Below are positions 16,451-24,946 of a stretch of 64,000 nucleotides of DNA, in pieces. The stretch comes from Paenibacillus sp. PK3_47 (GTDB lineage Bacteria > Bacillota > Bacilli > Paenibacillales > Paenibacillaceae), in NCBI RefSeq assembly GCF_023520895.1, contig NZ_CP026029.1:3100001-3164000 (forward strand). The letters are read 5' to 3'. Position 1 is the stretch's first letter; every line of letters begins with the position of its first letter. The position numbers and the translations under genes were made by a program. The notes under the pieces are model-generated. The model was not told where the DNA came from and searched no databases. It saw nothing but the letters and a program-made list of their open reading frames with translations.

Positions 16451-16506
16451 TTTTATTCCGTACAGTCGCAAAGTAGCTCGGATCGCACAAGCCAAGAGTA
16501 TTTAAT

Positions 16507-16990
16507 ACCCTTGAATCCGGCCGACAGCACGAAATGGGCCGAATGAAGAGCACAAATACCTCTGATTCCGGCCGACAGCGCGAAATGGGCCGAACGAAGA
16601 GCACAAATACCCTTGAATCCGGCTGACAGCACGAATTAGGCAAAATGAAGAGCACATATGCCCTTGAATGCAGCCGACAGCGAGAATTAGGCGAAATGGA
16701 GAGCACAAATACCCTTGATTCCGGCCGACAGCACGAATTAGGCAAAATGAAGAGCACATATACCCTTGAATCCAGCCGACAGCGCGAATTTGGCGAAATG
16801 GAGAGCACAAATACCCTTGAATCCGGCCGACAGCACGAATTAGGCGAAATGGAGAGCACAAATACCCTTGAATCCGGCCGACAGCACGAAATGGGCCGAA
16901 TGAAGAGCACATATACCCCTGATTCCAGCCGACAGCGCGAAGTTGGCGAAATAAAGAGCACAAATACCCTTGATTCCCCACCTTACGTCG
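16507..16990. repeat. 51-bp tandem array B (9.3 units)
   Basis: Nine full units of exactly 51 bp start at 16507 and run to 16965, then a partial unit. The core is ACCCTTGAATCCGGCCGACA followed by GCACGAAATGGGCCGAATGA and AGAGCACAAAT. The sequence differs from array A except for a shared GAAATGGGC-GA-TG stretch, yet the period is the same. Units alternate between two sub-types (GGGCCGAATGAAG and TTAGGCGAAATGGAG). A leftward 398-codon frame spans both arrays but has no ribosome site and is not called as a gene. Confidence 0.9.
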
Positions 16991-17444
16991 CCTCTTCCAC
17001 CTCCGTCCCCGCCGTATCCCCCTCATGTCCTCCGTCCCAGCCGTATCCCCACCATGTCCTCCGGCCCCACCACCCGGCCTAACCATCCAGCCCCAACCAT
17101 CCAGCCCTCCATCATGTCTTTTCTCTCAATCCTCCCCAAATGACACAGGCACTTCGTTATCGGTGGCACTCCTAACTAATGCTAGGCCGTTGTTCCTCAT
17201 GTCATTGAGATATCAGGATACCTGCACGAAGGTTACCTAAATGGAGCATGTCATCGAAAGAAAGAGCGTCAGCAGAGTGTTTCAAGGCATAGTTGGGGTA
17301 GGCGGCATTAACTTCACCGCCGGTTATAAGCTCATTCACAGCAATTCCCGGCCCTGTCCAGGGCCGGGAAATCAACGATAACCGCCATGCTGCTGGAGCT
17401 AATCGAGCTCTCGGCAGGACAAGTGACAGTCTTTCAACTAACGA
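16991..17444. other. non-coding stretch, C-rich repeats and one hairpin
   Basis: 17000-17110 is strongly C-rich on the plus strand, with two copies of CCGTATCCCC...CATGTCCTCCG and two of AACCATCCAGCCC. A GC-rich hairpin TTCCCGGCCCT/AGGGCCGGGAA lies at 17345-17370, without a T run. No gene is supported. Confidence 0.5.
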
Positions 17445-17672
17445 CTATATAGATTGAACTTGAAAATATCTTATAAGGGAAGAGGGACGGAGGAGAAGGT
17501 TGGAACTGTAGAGCGATAGCGCCCGCCTGAAAGCTTCCGTAGGAAAGCTCGCTTCGAAAGCATAGGCAGCCACCGGACTTCTACCGTGACGGCAACAGCG
17601 GCCGGAAGTCCAAACATTCTCTGGAGTCAACCTAATTCCAAAATAAAAAAATCACAGGTTCAATCTATATAG
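17445..17672. mobile_element. MITE-like element with 15-bp terminal inverted repeats
   Basis: CTATATAGATTGAAC (17445-17459) and its exact reverse complement (17658-17672) bound 228 bp of non-coding, structured DNA; the match extends to 18 bp with one mismatch. The inside holds GGACTTC...GAAGTCC and AAAGCTTCC/GGAAAGCT hairpins and no reading frame for a transposase. No clear target duplication outside the ends is seen, although a TA could be included in the palindromic CTATATAG. A non-autonomous mobile or structured intergenic repeat is likely. Confidence 0.55.
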
Positions 17673-17704
17673 CACCAAAGAGCAGATTAAGGGAAAGGAA
17701 CGTG

Positions 17705-18283
17705 CTAATCAGAAGCCCCGTCCCCGGTTAAGACAGGGTTCTCTTCTGGCCTGTCGAAATGGAACAGGACCAGCATAATAACAGAAACGGCTGTGATCAG
17801 CGTTACCATAAAAGCCCGGGTGACCTGAAACAATCCATCGGTTAATGGGAGCAGCCCCATAAAACAAAGGATGTTCATGATCACGGCCAATCCCAGCATC
17901 ACCGGAAACTGGTGGTTTTTGTTCTGTATTTTCTTTTGCAGCAGCTCCCTGAAGCCTCCAGTCAGAACAAAAGCTGTGGTGATGATCAGCGATATAAAAT
18001 AATCCTGGAAACCGGAAGTGGTGATAAAGGCATCGTCAACAATGAAGGTAAAGAATCGGGACAATAAAATTCCTGAGAGGATGAGCACTGCAAAAGCAGC
18101 CATATTCTCCGCAAAATGCTCCGTATAGCTTTTGGCAGGCCTGGATAAACGGTAGCTGACCGTCACCTGCACAATGTGCACTGCAAGCAGCAGCACCATC
18201 CATTGGTAATAAAGCGCCGGCAGACTTCCGGAGAACAAATCGATGAAATAATTAACCGCCACTTTGATCATTTCAATAAGCAT
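17705..18283 (-). CDS. membrane protein of unknown function
   Basis: 192 residues with about five hydrophobic helices (for example YYQWMVLLLAVHIVQVTV, AAFAVLILSGILLSRFFTF, FISLIITTAFVLTGG). No family was recognised. It starts 6 bases after the AraC-type regulator gene ends, with GGAG overlapping that end, so the two are an operon and the regulator may control it. Confidence 0.7.
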   Translation of the reverse strand: MLIEMIKVAVNYFIDLFSGSLPALYYQWMVLLLAVHIVQVTVSYRLSRPAKSYTEHFAENMAAFAVLILSGILLSRFFTFIVDDAFITTSGFQDYFISLIITTAFVLTGGFRELLQKKIQNKNHQFPVMLGLAVIMNILCFMGLLPLTDGLFQVTRAFMVTLITAVSVIMLVLFHFDRPEENPVLTGDGASD

Positions 18284-18289
18284 GCGGCG

Positions 18290-19171
18290 TTACTCCTCAA
18301 AAGAAAGATTGACCGGCTCGTCCAAAAGCTCCTGCGTGTAATCAAGATTTGTCGTTGGCGTATGGTCATCCACTTCCTCAAACCTTAACTCATCTACCCA
18401 CACTTGCCCGCGTCCGGACAGCAAAACGCCAAAGGAGATGGATGTGCTGTTATCCGGCACGTCTAACACAATGGCGTAGTGATTCCATTCGGTATCACCG
18501 GTAACGGGGCGGTTGCTCATATTATCGAACTGCACGATATCGCCCAGGCTGTTGTCCACTCTCATCCAAAATCCGCAAAAGACGCTGACCCCTGCACTTT
18601 TCAGAAACCCTGACAGCTTGATCCGTTTACCGAGATATTTATCCGCTTTGAACTGCTGCATCATGGTGGCAAATTCATCATCCGCTTCAACCGTGACTGA
18701 CTTTAAAAACCCTGAAGCTTTCCCTTTGTGAAACGTTTTGCGGTCCAGGCCGATCCCATAATTGAACGGGTGACTTCCGCTTAAGAACCATCCTTTGAGC
18801 TTTTCTTCTGTTTTCAAACCGGATTCCTCCTTTTGATGGGTAAGGCTGCCGATAATTTTCCGGTATTGTCCGGGCGGCAGGTGATAATATTTTTTGAATG
18901 CCCTTGTAAAAGCTTCTTGTGATTCAAACCGGTAATACACAGCGATATCGATAATTTTCTCCCCGGTGTACAGCAGGATGTTGGCAGCGTCAGCGATTCT
19001 CCGGTAGCGGATATATTCGGATAATGTCACGCCGACCTCTTTCTGAAAAATACGGTGGTAATGATACTTGGAAAAGCCGATGAAATTTGCGATGCCCTCC
19101 AGCGATAACTCTTCATGCAGGTTGTTTTCGATATACTGGATCGTTTTTTGGATCATGGCGTTATACTTCAT
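18290..19171 (-). CDS. AraC-family regulator with C-terminal carbohydrate-binding-like domain
   Basis: 293 residues. The double helix-turn-helix is N-terminal (about 8-108: IENNLHEELSLEGIANFIGF, then FSKYHYHRIFQKE and FESQEAFTRAFKKYYHLPPG). After a linker, residues about 140-280 form a beta-rich domain (KTFHKGKASGFLKSV, KRIKLSGFLKSAGV, WNHYAIVLDVPDNSTSISFG, VLLSGRGQVWVDELRFEEV) that looks like a galactose-binding or CBM-type jelly roll. The effector is unknown; a sugar or cell-wall glycan ligand is an inference. Most members with N-terminal HTH carry a GyrI-like sensor instead, which makes this arrangement unusual. Confidence 0.85.
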   Translation of the reverse strand: MKYNAMIQKTIQYIENNLHEELSLEGIANFIGFSKYHYHRIFQKEVGVTLSEYIRYRRIADAANILLYTGEKIIDIAVYYRFESQEAFTRAFKKYYHLPPGQYRKIIGSLTHQKEESGLKTEEKLKGWFLSGSHPFNYGIGLDRKTFHKGKASGFLKSVTVEADDEFATMMQQFKADKYLGKRIKLSGFLKSAGVSVFCGFWMRVDNSLGDIVQFDNMSNRPVTGDTEWNHYAIVLDVPDNSTSISFGVLLSGRGQVWVDELRFEEVDDHTPTTNLDYTQELLDEPVNLSFEE

Positions 19172-19245
19172 GGTCTCAGCCCCTCTGTAATGAAGATTAT
19201 CAGAATCCCGCCGGCTGGTTTTGATATTTATTGCTTTTATAACAC

Positions 19246-19287
19246 AAAAAAGCTCTGTCTTCCCGCTAACCGGGAAGACAGAGCTTT
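19246..19287 (-). terminator. terminator of the thiamine-precursor operon
   Basis: AAAGCTCTGTCTTCCCG and CGGGAAGACAGAGCTTT form a 17-pair stem; on the minus strand it is followed by TTTTTT. Confidence 0.9.
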
Positions 19288-19308
19288 ATTATCTAAGAGC
19301 AGGCAGGC

Positions 19309-20139
19309 CTACCGGCCCTTCGCCTGCTCCTCCCGCATCCAGTCCGACAGCTGGCGGCGCATCTGCAGGAATTCGGGCGAATCCGTAATTTCCTCGCGGC
19401 GAGGCCGGGGAAACGGGACGTCAACCGTATGGAGGACGGAGCCGGGCCGCCCGGAGAATACATAGATGCGGTTCGAGAGCAGCAGGGCTTCTTCAATATT
19501 ATGGGTGATGAACAGCACGGAGCGGCGGTTCGCCTCCCACAGCTCCAGCAGCCAGCGCTGCATATCGCTGCGTGTGAGCGCATCAAGCGCGCTGAACGGC
19601 TCATCCAGGAGCATGAGCTCCTGCGGTGCAAGCAGTGCGCGCAGGAACGCGGCCCGCTGCTGCATGCCGCCGGACAGCATATGCGGATAAGCCTTCTCGA
19701 AGCCGCCGAGTCCGACCTTGGCCAGCCAGTGGCGGGCGGCTTTACGGGCCCCGGCATCCGGTGCGCCCTTCAGCTCCCCGGCCAGCAGGACGTTGTCCTC
19801 AATGCTGCGCCAGGGGAATAGCGCCGGCTGCTGCGGCATGTAGCTGATCTCCCCGCGCTGGCCCGTGACGACGCGGCCGTTCATGCTGACGGTTCCGGTA
19901 TCCGGCGTCTCCAGGCCGCCGATGATATGGAACAGCGTGCTTTTGCCACAGCCGGACGGTCCGACGATGGAGACGAACTCCTGCGGCTGTACGGTCAGGG
20001 ATACGTTGTCCAGTACACGGGTCTCGCGCCGGCGGTGGGTAAAGGCTTTGGAGATGCCGCTGACCTCCAGGGCCGGCGGCATCCCCGGGGCAGCGGAGCG
20101 CCCCGCGCTTTTTGCGGCCGCTTCTGTTACTTGAGACAT
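19309..20139 (-). CDS. thiZ: ABC transporter ATPase for thiamine precursor (ThiZ-like)
   Basis: 276 residues from the ATG at 20139, behind AGGAGGAGG; longer in-frame extensions lack a ribosome site. Walker A is GPSGCGKST, the signature LSGGMQQRAAFLRALL, and Walker B LMLLDEPFSALDALT, with QPALFPWRSIEDNV as the Q-loop. This is the NitT/TauT (SsuB) type. It is last in an operon with a ThiY-like binding protein, an MTH1187-type thiamine-binding protein and a permease under a TPP riboswitch, which gives its substrate as a hydroxymethylpyrimidine-type thiamine precursor. Confidence 0.88.
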   Translation of the reverse strand: MSQVTEAAAKSAGRSAAPGMPPALEVSGISKAFTHRRRETRVLDNVSLTVQPQEFVSIVGPSGCGKSTLFHIIGGLETPDTGTVSMNGRVVTGQRGEISYMPQQPALFPWRSIEDNVLLAGELKGAPDAGARKAARHWLAKVGLGGFEKAYPHMLSGGMQQRAAFLRALLAPQELMLLDEPFSALDALTRSDMQRWLLELWEANRRSVLFITHNIEEALLLSNRIYVFSGRPGSVLHTVDVPFPRPRREEITDSPEFLQMRRQLSDWMREEQAKGR

Positions 20140-20179
20140 GTGGGGCCTCCTCCTTTCAGGACAGGTTTTATTTATAATA

Positions 20180-20941
20180 TCAGGAGTTCTTGCGCGGCTT
20201 CCAGCGTACGAGCCATCTCTCCAGCAGGGCAATCAGTGCAAACAGTACAAGGCTTAAAAAGACGATAATGGCAATGGCGACAAAGACGTTATCTGTACGG
20301 TAGGCAGACTTTTGAAGCAGCATGTAATAACCGAGTCCTTTATCAGCGCCAATCCATTCGGCGACAACCGCGCCCATTACAGCATAAGTCGCTGAGATTT
20401 TGAGGCCGGAGAACACGGCAGGCAGGGAGCCGGGCAGCTCGAGCTTGCTGAAGATCTGCCACTTGTTCGCACCGGCCATCTTCATATAGTTCATCATGGT
20501 CCGGTCGCTCTGGGCAAGGCCGCTCATGGCAGCGACAGCTACAGGAAAGAAGCAGACCAGCGTGATCAGCACGATCTTCGGCAGCAGGCCGAAACCGAAC
20601 CAGATCACCAGCAGCGGAGCAAGGGCGATGGACGGCACGTTCTGGCTGAGAATCAGCAGCGGATAAATCGCCCGCTTCAGCCAGGGCAGCAGATGCAGCA
20701 GCAGGGCCACAATCAGTCCGGCGCCGGTACCGACAGGAAATCCGATGAGGGTTAGACGCAGGGTAGCGGCAGTATGCGACCAGATGCCGGCGGCATTATC
20801 TGCGGAGGCGCGGAATATTGCGTCCGGACCCGGAAGCAGCCATGCTTCTATATGAAATAAGGACACGGCAAGCTGCCAGATCCCGAGAAATAAGATGACC
20901 GCCACTAAGGGCGGCCAGATTTGTCTCCAATGCGATCTCAC
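20180..20941 (-). CDS. thiX: ABC transporter permease for thiamine precursor (ThiX-like)
   Basis: 253 residues with six membrane helices and the BPD_transp_1 loop (AATYAVMGAVVAEWIGADKG). The start is GTG in a GTGA overlap with the stop of the upstream thiamine-binding protein gene, implying translational coupling. NVPSIALAPLLVIWFGFGLL is typical of NitT/TauT permeases. Confidence 0.88.
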   Translation of the reverse strand: MRSHWRQIWPPLVAVILFLGIWQLAVSLFHIEAWLLPGPDAIFRASADNAAGIWSHTAATLRLTLIGFPVGTGAGLIVALLLHLLPWLKRAIYPLLILSQNVPSIALAPLLVIWFGFGLLPKIVLITLVCFFPVAVAAMSGLAQSDRTMMNYMKMAGANKWQIFSKLELPGSLPAVFSGLKISATYAVMGAVVAEWIGADKGLGYYMLLQKSAYRTDNVFVAIAIIVFLSLVLFALIALLERWLVRWKPRKNS

Positions 20942-21228
20942 CGGTATTTCTCCGTCAGCTTATCCATGCTGATGCCGTTTGGATTATGGGCAATTTTGAT
21001 CTGCGAGATGACGCTGGGGCTGCCGGCTTCAACCAGTGCCTCGTGCATCTGCCGGACCACTTCAAGCAGCTCGGTGATTTCACCTTCCATCGTTGTTTCC
21101 AGCGGATGAACCTGGTGCTTCACGCCCGACTTTTGAATGACCTCAATAGCTTTGTCCACGTAAGGAATAGAATCCTCGCCGTTTGGTGTTTTTGGAATCA
21201 CTTGAATGCTAAGCAGTGTGTTTGCCAT
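20938..21228 (-). CDS. thiamine-binding protein, MTH1187/YqgV family
   Basis: 96 residues, ferredoxin-like fold of the DUF77 family (LLSIQVIPKTPNGEDSIPYV, KHQVHPLETTMEGEITELL, MHEALVEAGSPSVISQIKIA). Members such as YqgV and the YkoF halves bind thiamine or its precursors in the cytoplasm. It sits between the binding protein and the permease gene under the TPP riboswitch, where it may buffer imported precursor. Confidence 0.88.
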   Translation of the reverse strand: MANTLLSIQVIPKTPNGEDSIPYVDKAIEVIQKSGVKHQVHPLETTMEGEITELLEVVRQMHEALVEAGSPSVISQIKIAHNPNGISMDKLTEKYR

Positions 21229-21290
21229 AATAATCAGTCCTCTCAGTATAATGGTGAAGCAAATTAGTTATTAATCAGATCAGCAATGCA

Positions 21291-22358
21291 TCATTCCGCC
21301 GGCAAAAATTCATTCGTAAACGCACTTTCTGCATCCAGCGGCTGCTCCAGCAGCTTCAGGTCATACATCCAGTCCGCGTAATTCTGCCAGACTTCCGTCT
21401 TTTGCTCTCCCCAGCGGGCGGCATCGTCCTTGTATTTCGGGCTGAGCCATTTCTGGCTGGCCAGGACAAGCTCGGGATCAAGATCAGGTACAGCTTTGGT
21501 TAGAATCGCAGCGGCTTCCTCCGGATTATCGATGGCGTACTGATACCCTTTCGACGTAGCCTGAAGGAATGCCTTTACCAGCTCCGGATTATCGGATATC
21601 ACCTTCTCGCTTGTCGTCAGCACCGGTGTATAGTAGTCGAGCTGCGGCGCATAATCCTTGAGGTACAGCATGTCGAGCGGTTCGCCCCGCAGTTCAGCTT
21701 CCACCCCGGTCCAGGCGTAGAAGATCCAGGCGAAATCAATATCCCGCTTCACGGCGGTAAAATAATCGGCTTCTCCGATATTCACCAGCTTGACCTTGGT
21801 TACATCGCCGCCTTCAGGGTCCATGATCGCTTTCATGGCCGCTTCTTCGGCCGGTGAGCCCCAGCCGCCGTAAGTCTTGCCCTCAAAATCCTTAGGCGAA
21901 GTGATATTGCGGTCCTTCGGTGCCGCAAATCCCGATGTATTATGCTGGATGATGGCGGCAATCGAAACGAGCGGCACGTTCTGCAGACGGGCCAGCGTCA
22001 GCGCCTCCTGGGCGCTGATGCCGAATGCGGCTTCGCCCGAAGTAACCATAGTATCGGCACCGGCTGCTCCGGGGGATACGATCTCTACATCAAGCCCGGC
22101 TTCCTCGTAATAGCCGAGGTCTTTGGCTGCATAGAGGCCGGTATGATTCGTATTAGGTGTCCAGTCCAGTGCGACCTTGACCGGTGTCAGCGCTGCCGGT
22201 GCATCTGTCCCGGCCTCCGCTGCTTCAGGAGCAGCAGTGCTGTTCCCCGTATTGTTCGAAGCAGACGTGCTGTTGTTGCCGCCGTTAGAACCGCATCCGG
22301 CGGTAACTGCAGCCAGAATACAGATGAGGCAGAGCATCATTACTTTTTTGACTCCCAT
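21291..22358 (-). CDS. thiY: thiamine-precursor-binding lipoprotein (ThiY-like)
   Basis: 355 residues from the ATG at 22358, behind AAGGAGAG; an earlier in-frame start would lie in the riboswitch region and is rejected. The lipoprotein signal is VMMLCLICILAAVTAGCGS. KVALDWTPNTNHTGLYAAKD, LGYYEEAGLDVEIV, FGISAQEALTLAR and DIDFAWIFYAWTG are typical of NMT1/THI5-like proteins that bind aminomethylpyrimidines. It is the first gene after the TPP riboswitch. Confidence 0.9.
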   Translation of the reverse strand: MGVKKVMMLCLICILAAVTAGCGSNGGNNSTSASNNTGNSTAAPEAAEAGTDAPAALTPVKVALDWTPNTNHTGLYAAKDLGYYEEAGLDVEIVSPGAAGADTMVTSGEAAFGISAQEALTLARLQNVPLVSIAAIIQHNTSGFAAPKDRNITSPKDFEGKTYGGWGSPAEEAAMKAIMDPEGGDVTKVKLVNIGEADYFTAVKRDIDFAWIFYAWTGVEAELRGEPLDMLYLKDYAPQLDYYTPVLTTSEKVISDNPELVKAFLQATSKGYQYAIDNPEEAAAILTKAVPDLDPELVLASQKWLSPKYKDDAARWGEQKTEVWQNYADWMYDLKLLEQPLDAESAFTNEFLPAE

Positions 22359-22418
22359 TTCGCTTGTTCTCTCCTTTTCAGCAATCCCTGGCCTTCCAGA
22401 TTCAGAATAATCCATACC

Positions 22419-22446
22419 AAAAAGCGCCCCGGAGACCGGGACGCTA
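22419..22446 (-). terminator. riboswitch-controlled terminator before thiY
   Basis: On the minus strand AGCGTCCCGG, loop TCT, CCGGGGCGCT and TTTTT form an intrinsic terminator between the TPP aptamer and the thiY start. This is the expected expression platform. Confidence 0.82.
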
Positions 22447-22488
22447 TCACGCTTGCGCAAGGGCTCAGGCCGCACTAAGGCCTTAAGC

Positions 22489-22580
22489 ACATCAATTCCT
22501 ACGCTGGCATTATCCAGATCAGGTATAAGGGTCAGTATCTTACGGGATACAATCTCAGCCGGCCATCTCCAGCACCCCTG
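22489..22580 (-). promoter_or_regulatory. TPP (thi-box) riboswitch aptamer
   Basis: On the minus strand the conserved pieces appear in order: GGGGTGC, GGCTGAGA, GACCCTT, ACCTGATCTGGATAATGCCA and GCGTAGG. This is the thi-box consensus. Thiamine diphosphate binding should favour the terminator downstream and shut off the transporter operon. Confidence 0.95.
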
Positions 22581-22661
22581 GTTCTATGAAGTTACGGGTA
22601 TTGCACTATTCTTACGCTGTATTATAGACGCCTGTTCCGGAGTTGTCCAGTAGCAACGCTG

Positions 22662-24122
22662 TCAATCCTGGCTGTACCGGCGTTTCCGGCGCCGGCTGCG
22701 GATTCCGGTCCACAGCTCTCTCAGAGTCAGGACAAGGCTGACTGCAATGCCGGTGAAGGTGATGAAGAGGGCGATATATTCAAACACGGAGTAATCCTGA
22801 AGCTTGCTCCAGTCTATGTTTCCTTTTAAATCCTCAATGACCTGGTTCATTCCGTAAATGCCGCTGATCACTGTAAATACAGTCAGGAAGAACAGCAGGG
22901 TATCCCGGCGTTTGGCCTGATATTTGTCCTGGTACTGGAACAGGTCATTCAAGGTGGATTTTACCTCATCAAAAAGGGCATCATTGCCGTAGACCTTGCG
23001 CAGCTGGAAAAAAATCTCCCGGCCCTGCGACTGCGAAATCAGCTCCAGAAAATAAAACTTGGCTGAAAACTTGTTGATCAGGAAAATCAGTGTCTCAATC
23101 TCGTCATTATCATGGTTAATGCGCAGACGGGAGTGCATGTTGGCCAGCTTGAGCAGGACGATCTTGTGGAATAAGCTTAGCAGCAGCCCGTAATAATATT
23201 CACCGTACATCTGGTTGGCAAGCCGCGTGGCAATTTTCCCGTCCGCCCGTGACAGGCAGCAGAACGTCTGATCATTTGTTACATAGTAGGTGTCCGGCCC
23301 CCAGCGGTTATATACATGCCCCCTGCAGTATTCACTGATGTAATCCGGATCGCTTGCACTGATGTAAGGGTTGCCGTGTTTATCCATTCCGTCCAGCTGC
23401 GAGGCGCGGAAGCACAGCTCATCGGTAAGCTCATCCGCATCATCCTGCCGCTCAAAACCATAGAAGGCCTGAACAAGCATCCGCTCATCGACGAAAAAAG
23501 GAAGGGTCTCAAAATATGCGCCATGAATTTCAGAAGAATCCATAAAGTTATCCAGTCCGTCTACGAGATGCCTGAACACAAAGTCTTCGACCTGCTCGTA
23601 AAGCTTGCCGTCACAGTGAATATGGGCTGTCGAATCCCAGCTGGATACATCCTCCAGCGTACGGAAGCGGTCAGCGAACTCCATGACTGTGCTGAACGGC
23701 AGCGATTCCTCCTCCAGCCGGACACGTATGGTTAAGAAGCCGAGCTGGAAGGGACAGAGAAATATATCTGTCGAGAGCACGCGGAACGGTACAGACTCCT
23801 GGGTCATCTCTAATACACACGACAGATCGTTTACCCGGGAAAACCGGCGGAAGGAATCCGCGTCTTTTTCCCGCGGAAAGAGCACATGGGCTGCAAAGGG
23901 CAGATAGCTGCGTTCCATCATTTCATGGGAAACACAGTAGCCATCGCCGTAATAGGCATCTTCCAGCTCTTTATTATCGAGAAAAAAACGGGTATATCCA
24001 TCATCCTGAAGGTGACGGATGAGCGTTGTATCTTCCCCGTCCTTGATGGAAAAAGGGAAGATGAACTGCAGCAGTGCGGTATGTAATGCCGGTTCTGAGG
24101 TTGAGGAGAATGGCCTGGACAT
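22662..24122 (-). CDS. divergent CorA-like (2-TM-GxN) membrane protein
   Basis: 486 residues. The long N-terminal part (about 1-400) is soluble and unlike any family I recognise. The C-terminus has two membrane helices separated by a short loop; the first ends GIYGMN (424-426), the signature that closes the pore helix in CorA magnesium transporters, and the last residues are Arg/Lys-rich (RSRRRKRRYSQ) as in CorA. A coiled-coil helix precedes the first membrane helix. These features make a divalent-cation channel/transporter likely, with a sensory domain replaced by novel sequence. Length exceeds CorA (about 315). A stand-alone gene. Confidence 0.65.
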   Translation of the reverse strand: MSRPFSSTSEPALHTALLQFIFPFSIKDGEDTTLIRHLQDDGYTRFFLDNKELEDAYYGDGYCVSHEMMERSYLPFAAHVLFPREKDADSFRRFSRVNDLSCVLEMTQESVPFRVLSTDIFLCPFQLGFLTIRVRLEEESLPFSTVMEFADRFRTLEDVSSWDSTAHIHCDGKLYEQVEDFVFRHLVDGLDNFMDSSEIHGAYFETLPFFVDERMLVQAFYGFERQDDADELTDELCFRASQLDGMDKHGNPYISASDPDYISEYCRGHVYNRWGPDTYYVTNDQTFCCLSRADGKIATRLANQMYGEYYYGLLLSLFHKIVLLKLANMHSRLRINHDNDEIETLIFLINKFSAKFYFLELISQSQGREIFFQLRKVYGNDALFDEVKSTLNDLFQYQDKYQAKRRDTLLFFLTVFTVISGIYGMNQVIEDLKGNIDWSKLQDYSVFEYIALFITFTGIAVSLVLTLRELWTGIRSRRRKRRYSQD

Positions 24123-24368
24123 AGCGGTTTCCAGCCTCCTTTATTCTCGTATTTTTATGAATGCATTCCATTATATTACCCCAAATTCCTTGATTCCAAG
24201 CTCTATCAGGATAACCTCATCTTTGTAAAGGCATTCACGGAAATGACCCGGATTCAAGATGAACCGGACGGGTACACTATATTAGATACAGCTTCACGAC
24301 AACTTAAAGCCTGCAGATGTGGATATATTTACTTATATGCACATCATTCTGAAAGGAGAATTTCGCCA

Positions 24369-24803
24369 ATGGATAATCAGCAGCTGGAGCAGACAATCAT
24401 TAAAGTGCTGGATGACAACAAGTTCGGGTCCTTCGGCACGATCGAGGCCGGTAACAAACCAAAGGTGCGGTACATGGCGGTATTTCATGACGGACTGAGC
24501 ATTTATCTGGCTACCAGCCGGAAGACGCATAAGGTGGAGGAGCTGAAGGATAATCCGAATGCTTTTCTGCTGCTTGGATATGAAGAAGGCGGCGGCAAGG
24601 ATGTGCTGGAGATTGAAGCCACGGTCGCTGTCACAAAAGACGAAGGACTGCGGTCCAAAGTATGGAATGAATCACTGGAAAAGTGGTTTGCAGGGCCGGA
24701 TGATCCCGATTATGTCATTCTTGAACTGACACCTTCACGTATAGAGTACTACGGCAAGGATGAGCAGAATGGGGTATGGAGCTCTCCTGCGCAGTCTAAT
24801 TAA
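24369..24803 (+). CDS. pyridoxamine-phosphate-oxidase-fold protein (general stress protein 26-like)
   Basis: 144 residues from the ATG at 24369, behind AAAGGAG. The split-barrel flavin-binding fold is suggested by FGSFGTIEAGNKPKVRYMAV, GLSIYLATSRKTHKVEELKD, NPNAFLLLGY and the C-terminal LTPSRIEYYG. Related proteins (YdaG, GSP26) bind FMN/FAD and are stress-induced; the reaction is unknown. A terminator follows. Confidence 0.82.
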   Translation: MDNQQLEQTIIKVLDDNKFGSFGTIEAGNKPKVRYMAVFHDGLSIYLATSRKTHKVEELKDNPNAFLLLGYEEGGGKDVLEIEATVAVTKDEGLRSKVWNESLEKWFAGPDDPDYVILELTPSRIEYYGKDEQNGVWSSPAQSN

Positions 24804-24823
24804 CCCTGTTTTATGAAATCTGT

Positions 24824-24861
24824 GCCGCCCTGTAAACTGATGTTTACAGGGCGGCATTTTT
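24824..24861 (+). terminator. terminator after the PPOX-fold gene
   Basis: GCCGCCCTGTAAAC, loop TGAT, GTTTACAGGGCGGC, then ATTTTT. Confidence 0.92.
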
Positions 24862-24946
24862 ACTGTCCGGAGCATAGCTGGCTGCTGGTAAATCATGCTA
24901 TAATGACTAGGCCCCATTCGACAATTCAAGGCCAAGGAGGACAACT

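Noticed and set aside
15765..16961. 398-codon leftward frame with 17-residue repeats over arrays A and B
   Set aside because: It begins inside array B without a ribosome site, stays open only because the repeat unit is a multiple of three without stop codons, and continues through a 50-bp unit by switching to another open frame. Better explained as tandem DNA repeats.
17345..17370. GC-rich hairpin TTCCCGGCCCT/AGGGCCGGGAA as a terminator
   Set aside because: There is no T run on either side and no gene ends nearby, so it is noted only as structure within the non-coding stretch.
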